Source: Stomoxys calcitrans (taxonomy: Eukaryota > Arthropoda > Insecta > Diptera > Muscidae). From it: a stretch of DNA of 64,000 nucleotides. Every line of letters starts with the position of its first letter. The stretch's first letter is position 1. The position numbers and the translations under genes are program-made. Of the stretch, positions 57,733 through 64,000 are shown one piece after another. Below the pieces are notes generated by a model. That model did no database searches and had not been told where the DNA came from. It was given only the letters and a program-made list of their open reading frames with translations. The DNA lies in assembly GCF_963082655.1 (NCBI RefSeq), contig NC_081555.1, positions 90,800,772 through 90,864,771 on the forward strand, written 5' to 3'.

Positions 57733-58068
57733 GTGTGGTTTCGTTAGCTCTGTGACACACGGTGGAATAGTATTCAGATCTGTCAGAATTCCACCCTTCG
57801 AACTGCGGCGGGCTGTCTCCTCAGTTCTCACGTGGACCCCCTCCATCAGGAAACAAAGATCCTACCAGTGTGAAGACATAATTACATGCTGTCTAAGCAA
57901 TACCTTTTGGGCTGTTATCGCAGAGACTATCCAAATCATCATCTTATGGATAGATATCCACCGCCCAGAAGCACAGCTACATGATCTAGAACGTGAAGTT
58001 CAGCGCTAAAAGAGAGAACTTCCAGATCCAGGTCTAGACATCATTCATGCAGCTATATATTCGTAGAC
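57733..58068 (+). pseudogene. Jockey-type LINE, thumb/C-terminal fragment
   Basis: Plus-strand translation: LCDTRWNSIQICQNSTLRTA, AGCLLSSHVDPLHQETKILP, then (after a stop) HNYMLSKQYLLGCYRRDYPN and DRYPPPRS. The first part matches the thumb of the Jockey relic at 13740-13570 on the opposite strand, and the rest fills the piece deleted there. It interrupts the R1-type relic. Confidence 0.8.
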
Positions 58069-58299
58069 TATTTATATGTACCACAAAAAGCGTTTTCTTC
58101 GCTTTCCTCTACTTTATCGATGATTAACGAGGGGTTTCTCACGTAGACCGAAGCCGTTGCAAGGGAATCTTGATACCACTCTTTGTTGTCACATTTTACA
58201 TATTGTTCGCTTATCATTTCTCCTCATCAAATCGTGCGCTTGGCGTCCTCTTCCCAAATTAATTTGAAAAGCCTTAATTGTGATTTTTACAGAAGTTAC

Positions 58300-58462
58300 C
58301 TCTACCTATGTAGTGTCCTATCTCCTCCTGACCAGGTTCTAGACATATAACACATCTAGGTTGGTTTTGACATAAGTCTGATCTGTGTCCGTCGATACCG
58401 CAACGCCTGCAATTCTGTCTTCGATCTTTTCCCTTGCAAGCGTTTGGAGAATGTTTTTCTTC
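58300..58462 (-). pseudogene. R1-type LINE ORF1: CCHC zinc knuckles
   Basis: Minus-strand translation CKGKDRRQNCRRCGIDGHRS continues DLCQNQPRCVICLEPGQEE. This gives a CX2CX4HX4C knuckle (CRRCGIDGHRSDLC) and the start of a second one (CVIC), the typical end of a retrotransposon Gag-like ORF1. It lies upstream of the endonuclease on the same strand, so it belongs to the R1-type element. Confidence 0.8.
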
Positions 58463-59940
58463 TGTTTCCGTATTATCTGAGATATAATCTAATTGAACAC
58501 TCTATGACTCCTTCTTATTCCATCTCATCCCGATAAAGGAAAAGAAAATATTGCTCGCGGTTACAGAAAAATTGTTCTTGGTGGTCATATTATTTGACAG
58601 AATAAAATTTGTTGTCATAGATTGATTGAATTAATCATGTAAAATGTCATCTGAACGTTAATACAAAAGGGTTTCCGCCTTCAACGAGAAATTTTAAATG
58701 GGGATTATTTTAATTCTTGTAAATATGGGCGATCATGATCTTTAGATCTTTCTAAGTTATAAACAAGTTTAGGAATAAAGAATTTCTTGAACCGTTCTTT
58801 GATCAGCTTTAAGCCCTTTTACTAGAGAGCAATGACAATAACTACATTAATGATCTTCTAAAACCATAACATATTAATAAAGAGCAACAACTTTTCCATC
58901 ATCGCTTAACATAGTTTGCCATCATGAAGTATTTACCACCAATTATAATAATCTTAAAAAAACTGGAATATTCATCATGTTAATTGTTCATTAAAAAAAC
59001 AAAAACATACAAACCTCCTCAAAAAAAACATCCACAACAAACACTGTTTTTTTTTTAAACAAAACACTTGGGCATTGCAAGCACGTGCTTCTCCAATCAA
59101 ACAATTATGGATGAACAACGTAACACAGATTATCTCAGCAAAAAAGCGCTAAAAACAAAATCACCAATAGAAGAGTCATCAACAACAACAAAAAAAACAG
59201 CAAAACACTACCAAGCTGAAGACAACAGCGTGTTATCTAAAGCTTAGACATAATGGCAACAACTCATCAGACATTTAACGCGGTCGGTTAGCCGCCATCT
59301 AACTAGCCAGCCAGTGAGCTGAGCTATGCTAACTCATCGCTGCCACTAATTACCATTAACTGCACCAACAGCTCGTCGTTTTTTTTTTTTTCGTTTTTTT
59401 GGTCAATCTCATGTGAGCAACACCGGCCAAAACAACACCTGCTGCATCAAATGACTGGAGATTCATTCAATAGTAACAATCTTTACAAGTGCACAGTGTT
59501 TGGAAACACATACAACAAGTGTAAAAAAAAAACTAAATGAGCTTTACCGAAGGGTAAATTGATACTCTACGGTATTGATGATGATTAAAACAATTTTTTG
59601 TGAAAACATTGCCTTATTGTATGGATGAAACGCTTTACATCATCCATACTATATAAATAGAACAGTTTTTTTTTACCAAAAACGAGGGTAATTCACTTTC
59701 TATAGCGTGTAGTATCAATTTTTCCTTCGGCATATGTGGCAGGATAAGCGCTCCTCTAGCCGAACTTTTGAAAATTTGTAGCTTCACCTCTCCAAACTTG
59801 ATGAGAACCCAAAATGCGAAACCTTCTCCTATTCAGTTGCAAAATATTGCTCGGGTGGTAGCAGTATACAGATGCTTTTTCGAAAAGTTCGTCAATATGG
59901 CATATTTTCAACACGTACCAAGTGTGCCAGAAATAAAGTA
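58463..59940. other. AT-rich DNA, no supported gene
   Basis: A-rich and T-rich runs (59041-59060, 59379-59400) and ccagccagt-like simple sequence. No coding or repeat match. Confidence 0.5.
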
Positions 59941-60330
59941 AACAAGTAAAAGCACGCCAAGTATGGCCTGGGCGAATTTTATATACCCTACACCTTGGAT
60001 CTTTGCATGATATATCTCTTCAGGCAAACAAAGGATAATCGATAAGAATTGCTATGCTATTGAAACTATACCAAGTTATGAATTAAGTACCATCCCGGTG
60101 GTCCGCTTCGCTAGTCCAAAATTGTGAAGTTTTATTGAGATTCTATTGCAGTACATCGTCCGGCTTTAGACCATTGTTTAATGCTTTCTATGCAAAGAAT
60201 AGTATAGCAAATATCATTTAAAAGTCAGCAAAAGTGTGTTGTTGCTAGAAGCATTTGACTGGTTATCCCGGATCGCGATTTCAGTTTCGACCAAGAAATA
60301 TCATTAGAGGGCGATGTGAAATGAATCATG

Positions 60331-60371
60331 GTGCTTTACAACAACTCCAACTAGAGTAGATTGTAAAGCAC
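60331..60371. repeat. 11-bp inverted repeat inside the Helitron
   Basis: gtgctttacaa (60331) and ttgtaaagcac (60361) with a 19-base spacer. A small stem-loop of unknown role. Confidence 0.75.
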
Positions 60372-60476
60372 ACATCTGAATGTGAACAGGGCTCTCTAAG
60401 ACGACTCGATTCACAAGCGCAAAAGAAAACAAATCAAATCTTACTTCCCTTGTTATAAAGTTTTGTTATAATCTGT

Positions 60477-61520
60477 AAAGAAAGTACCAAATGGTACCAA
60501 CATGTACGAGTTGTGAATGGACTACTTAGTCACCTATCATATTTTTCCTAGTTGTACCTGCATGCCAAATTTAAGATCTCTAGCTCCATCAGTAAAGAAA
60601 GTACCAAATGGTACCAATTTTGGTACCAAAATGTATGAATTTTTGAATATATCATTCACCCACCCACCATATATTTCTTAGTTGTACCTACATGCCAAAT
60701 TTCAGACCTCTAGCTCCATCTGAACAAAAAGTACCAAATGCTACCAAAACGTACGAATTTTTGGTCACTCGTCATGTATTTCTTAGTTGTACCTTTCTGC
60801 CAAATTTCGCACCTCTAGCTCCATCTCTAAAGAAATTACCAAATAGTACCAATTTTTTTATCCAAAATGTACGAATTATGAAAAAACCCTTTAGTTGCCC
60901 ACCATATATTTCTAAGTTTTACCTATATGCCAAATTCAGACCTCTAGCCCTATCTGCACAGAAAGTACCAATATTGGTACCAAAATGTACGAATTGTTAA
61001 AAGATCATAGTCACCCATCATTTTTTTCCTAGCTGCACCTGCATGCCAAATTTCAGACCTTTATCTCTATCTGTAAAGAAAGTACCAAATGGTACTAATT
61101 TTGGTACTAAAATGTGCGAATTTTGAATAGATCATTTAATCACCCATAATTTTTTCCTAGTTTTACCTACATGCCAAATTATCATCACCATCTGTAAAGA
61201 AAGTACCAAATGGTACCAATTGCGGTACTAAACGAACGTTTCCGCCAGTTACCAGTACTATTTTTTTATTTTTTCTTTAAACCCTCCTGATTTTGCAGCA
61301 GATGTTTTTTAAGTCAAAATTGCACCAGAGGTTTTCCTCTATCCATTTGCACTGTACAAAGTTTACCCAATTCGTACCTTTTTGGTACTTTTTAGTACCT
61401 GAATGTACAAATTTCCAAAAACTCTTATAACGACCCAACTAATGTTGCCATAATGAACCTAAGTTCCAAAATTCAAATCTCTTATTCAATTTACAAAGAA
61501 GGTACTAAATAGTAACAATT
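60477..61520. repeat. GGTACC-bearing tandem modules
   Basis: Units start 'aaagaaagtaccaaat' at about 60478, 60594, 60724, 60831, 60957, 61076, 61197 and 61495. Each holds a palindromic ggtacc or its mutated form, then 'acctacatgccaaatttcag' and 'cctctagctccatct'. Spacing is about 107-130 bases except the last. Confidence 0.82.
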
Positions 61521-62239
61521 GCGGTACTAAACGTACTATTTCTCCCACTTTCGTTACGATTTTCCAAAATTTGTTTCAACAAACATTATTATTAACTTGA
61601 GCCCAACAACATAATTCTAGCCCTCTCCGTTCACGCTGGGCAAATATGTACTATTTTGTACTTTTTAGTACCTTAACTTACGAATATCACTTAATCCAGC
61701 TCTATCCCGTGCCTACGATCCTAGACCAAGATTCGTGCAAAATTTCATGATTCCAGCTTTAGCCGTTTGGGCTGTGCGATGATCACGCAACTCTTTCATA
61801 TATATAGATTGGAGCCATACTTGGTTGGTTTGGCTGTTGAGACCAAAATGCAAGTCATTGTTCAAAATTTCAGCCAAATCGGATAATAATTGCGCCATCT
61901 AGAGGCTCAAAGAGTATAATCGGGAGATCGGTTTATGTGGGACCTATATCAGAAACGATTTAAACCATAATTGGCACAGTTCTTGGAAGTCATAACAAAA
62001 CACTTTATGCTAAAATTTCAGCCAAAACGGGTAATAATTGGGCGCTCTAGTGACTTAAGAAATCAAGTTCCGAGATCGAGATCTAGACCATACTTGGCAT
62101 AGTTGTCGGAAGTCATAACAAAACACTTCATGCAAAATTTCAGCCAAATCGGAATATAATTGCACCCTCTAGAGACTCAAGAAGTCAAGATCCCAGATCG
62201 GTTTATATGGGAGATATATCTTGCTTGAACCCTTGAGTG

Positions 62240-63757
62240 GAGCGGACATATTTTTATTTCGCTCCGCAAGAATTTTCTATATCTCATAATTGGTAGTTAC
62301 TTTCGGATAAATTTTTTTTAAGTCACTCAAAGGTAGCTACGGTTGTGCCAGGCTCCACTAGCCGACAGTTTACTGGTCAGCAGGGGCTTTCGACGAAGAC
62401 ACCCGGTTCGAGTCTTAAGGACAAGGGTGAACCTATTAATTCTTCGCATGCCTATAATTTACCTAGGCCATCGGCCTTCTCTGGCATAGCAATACGCTTT
62501 TTAAGTGGTTGGAATAATAGAAAGCACATTGCTCTCACGTTTATTGAGAGGCTTGGTACGAATGATCCCAAGACTCTCACCGACAAGGAGAGAGACTCCC
62601 TTAATTGAGCTCGGAGATTTGCTGAACGGCCTACACCAAAGGCTACACGGCTATTATCGGAAACGGCACCGCAGTCAGCCAAAAGACTGCGGTCGCCTGG
62701 GGGGCATCCCATGCCCAAAAGAATGTCACTAAGGACAGCTTGGTGATGGTAATTGTCGACAAGGAAGAAGAACAGGGCTGCATACCTAGGAACAATTGGA
62801 GTGGTATGGTCAATGAACTGTCATCTTTATACTCCGATGTCCTTGCAGAATTACCTGGGCATCCTCCAGTCTTCAACGATGCAGTTTGGTATCGGGACCG
62901 ATACAAACTAATTGCCTTCGGGGATTAACGCTCAATTGAGATGTATGGCGAGATCTGGCCAGGCGCAGCAAGAAGGAAGATATTCCTTCTCGATCAATGG
63001 CACACGTTTGGATCCCTCCCATACTTAGGACACTAAGGAACTGTAATCCCAGACTTTTAACCGCCGACTGGATGAGGCTGATGGTGAACGGAGACATGCA
63101 GTATTCATACTAAACTTCGGCTGTCTCCCAGTCTTCAACAAGTCTAATGGAGTTGTGTCCTACGGATTCAACAAGTTGAAGCTGAAAGTCTATAGAAGCA
63201 GCGGGGTTGGGGAATCTGGAGATGACTCAGGGTGATGTATCACCCTGATGATACATCATCATCACCGGTTGAATTATGTTTTCAACAGAAAAGCTCCTTG
63301 GCTTAAGGAGATACTCTGCTTGTATCAGCATGTTGTATATACCTGTAGGATGGAGGGACACAAAGGTCTTTTTCATTTCAAAGGCATGAAAACCTTACAA
63401 CACAAAAGCGAAAGATTTTCGTACTATTAGTCTGTCATCCTTTATGCTGAAGACTCTTGAGAGGTTGATAGAAACATATCTTAGGGAAATGATCCATGGA
63501 GATCGCCTGTCTCGGCAATAGCATGTTTATAGTAAGGGGAAGTCCACTGAAACAGGCCTTCGCGACCTAGTCGCCTGCATAGAGAGTTCTCTCGCTGGCA
63601 AGGAAAACTCTGGATATATACTGTCGTTGTCAGACCTATAATTCTATATGGTGTTGTGGTCTGATGGACGGCGCTTCAAAAGTCCAATGTGTAATCTCGA
63701 ACCGTTTTTTTATGAACACTACTGTACCACTATTCCTGATAGAACCCATTAGAACTA
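62240..63757 (+). pseudogene. RNase H-type LINE: ORF1 and remnants of RT, doubly deleted
   Basis: Same family as 4254-6848 but with the 5' half kept. ORF1 starts in the frame at 62345 (PGSTSRQFTGQQGLSTKTPG), moves frame near 62608 (APQSAKRLRSPGGHPMPK), then VIVDKEEEQGCIPRNNWSGM and GHPPVFNDAVWYRDRYKLIA (62740-62928), and DIPSRSMAHVWIPPI with LRNCNPRLLTADWMRL (62960-63085). This resembles the conserved domain found in ORF1 of such fly LINEs (possibly the DUF4780 type). The endonuclease is missing at 63235-63290. An RT piece follows (AYSKGKSTETG-like, 63520-63600), then a jump at about 63607 to the thumb (YTVVVRPIILYGVV) and the pre-RNase H region. It is interrupted at 63758. Confidence 0.8.
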
Positions 63758-64000
63758 AAGGGTGATTTTTTTGAGGTTAGGATTTTCATGCATTAGTATT
63801 TGACAGATCACGTGGGATTTCAGACATGGTGTCAAAGAGAAAGATGCTCAGTATGCTTTGACATTTCATCATGAATAGACTTACTAACGAGCAACGCTTG
63901 CAAATCATTGAATTTTATTACCAAAATCAGTGTTCGGTTCGAAATGTGTTCAAATTTTGACAAATTTTGTTCAGCGATGAGGCTCATTTCTGGTTGAATG
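63758..64000 (+). mobile_element. Palindromic Tc1/mariner-type transposon (copy 3, cut by window end)
   Basis: After TA at 63756-63757 the 195-bp left repeat and the first ~48 bases of the centre (FSDEAHFWLN) match copy 1 without visible difference. The target lies inside the LINE (aacta|cgatatcc in the homologous LINE at 285-300). The right half is outside the window. Confidence 0.92.

Larger units (their letters stand above)
60083..61808 (-). mobile_element. Non-autonomous Helitron of another family, with GGTACC-rich modules
   Basis: The minus strand starts TCTATATATATGAAAGAG (61808 downward) and soon has 'aaacggctaaagctgg' and 'catgaaattttgcacga', typical of Helitron 5' ends. Its other end has an imperfect hairpin (accaccgggatggt) and finishes cttaa at 60083. 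Removing it rejoins 'caagttatgaa|ttggagccat', restoring a TRE phrase with A|T at the junction. The body is seven or so ~115-125-bp modules with 'aaagtaccaaatggtacc'. No protein coding is seen. Confidence 0.75.
59943..62230 (+). repeat. TRE, plus orientation, split by a Helitron
   Basis: The head at 59943 (acaagtaaaagcacgccaag, palindrome decayed to atggcctgggcgaat) leads into a first module to 60082, then 61809-62230 with 'cagccaaatcggataataat' and 'cgccatctagaggctcaaag'. The tail is missing where a LINE begins. Confidence 0.85.

Noticed and set aside
57752..58009. 85-codon plus-strand frame as a novel gene
   Set aside because: In the adjacent frame the same DNA encodes a Jockey-type thumb and C-terminus, so this frame is a shadow.

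Overview
This window looks like repeat-rich intergenic DNA of a higher fly, most likely a muscoid (calyptrate) species of the house fly, stable fly or horn fly type. That placement is an inference from the repeat landscape: AT-rich DNA, tRNA-derived SINEs, Jockey, R1, RTE and RNase H-type LINE relics, TA-flanked Tc1/mariner DNA elements, Helitrons, and many copies of a repeat with phrases such as 'atatagctgccatatagacc'. I see only one convincing host gene: a small two-exon gene on the minus strand (2933-3586) that would encode a 194-residue, probably secreted, cysteine-containing protein of unknown function. There are no bacterial genes, CRISPR arrays, rRNA genes or free-standing tRNA genes.

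The commonest component is a family I call the 153-bp-module element (TRE). A full copy, read in one direction, has a head with the palindrome TTCGGCCGGGCCGAA just after 'acaagtaaaa'. Next come several diverged modules with a basic period of 153 bp, then a run of gacggacgga-type repeats. The tail contains a second imperfect hairpin ending 'gggtataaaaa'. Copies lie at about 4.0-7.4, 7.4-9.1, 9.9-11.0, 16.7-17.9, 19.8-21.4, 21.5-23.0, 24.1-25.5, 26.4-27.7, 30.4-31.7, 34.0-35.9, 38.7-40.5, 47.8-52.4, 56.2-57.0 and 59.9-62.2 kb. A related but distinct family lies at 40.5-41.3 kb. They act as a landing ground for nearly every other element.

Region by region. 0-11 kb: LINE and RTE relics, a 607-bp palindromic transposon, the host gene, a LINE nested in a TRE with a target duplication, and a freshly amplified 153-bp array. 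11-19 kb: SINE, a Helitron, a Jockey-type LINE relic on the minus strand, a TRE and a mariner transposase tail. 19-36 kb: a run of TREs carrying short TA-flanked MITEs, a second Helitron, and two partly duplicated transposase relics. 36-47 kb: largely AT-rich DNA with a mariner-like N-terminal relic, SINEs, a LINE with a damaged RNase H domain and a GC-rich insert. 47-54 kb: two TREs joined head to tail, the second holding a well-bounded Helitron that itself holds another copy of the palindromic transposon. 54-59 kb: an R1-type LINE relic cut by a TRE and a Jockey fragment. 60-64 kb: a further Helitron inside a TRE, then an internally deleted LINE interrupted at its end by a third palindromic transposon copy that runs off the window.

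The elements depend on one another in visible ways. A tRNA-derived SINE shares its 3' tail with the RNase H LINE, as expected if the LINE machinery mobilises it. The MITEs have mariner-type ends but no transposase. The palindromic element carries the transposase start inside both of its perfect 195-bp inverted repeats. Nesting gives a relative order: R1 and TRE copies are oldest, then Helitrons, LINE and MITEs, and the palindromic transposon is youngest.
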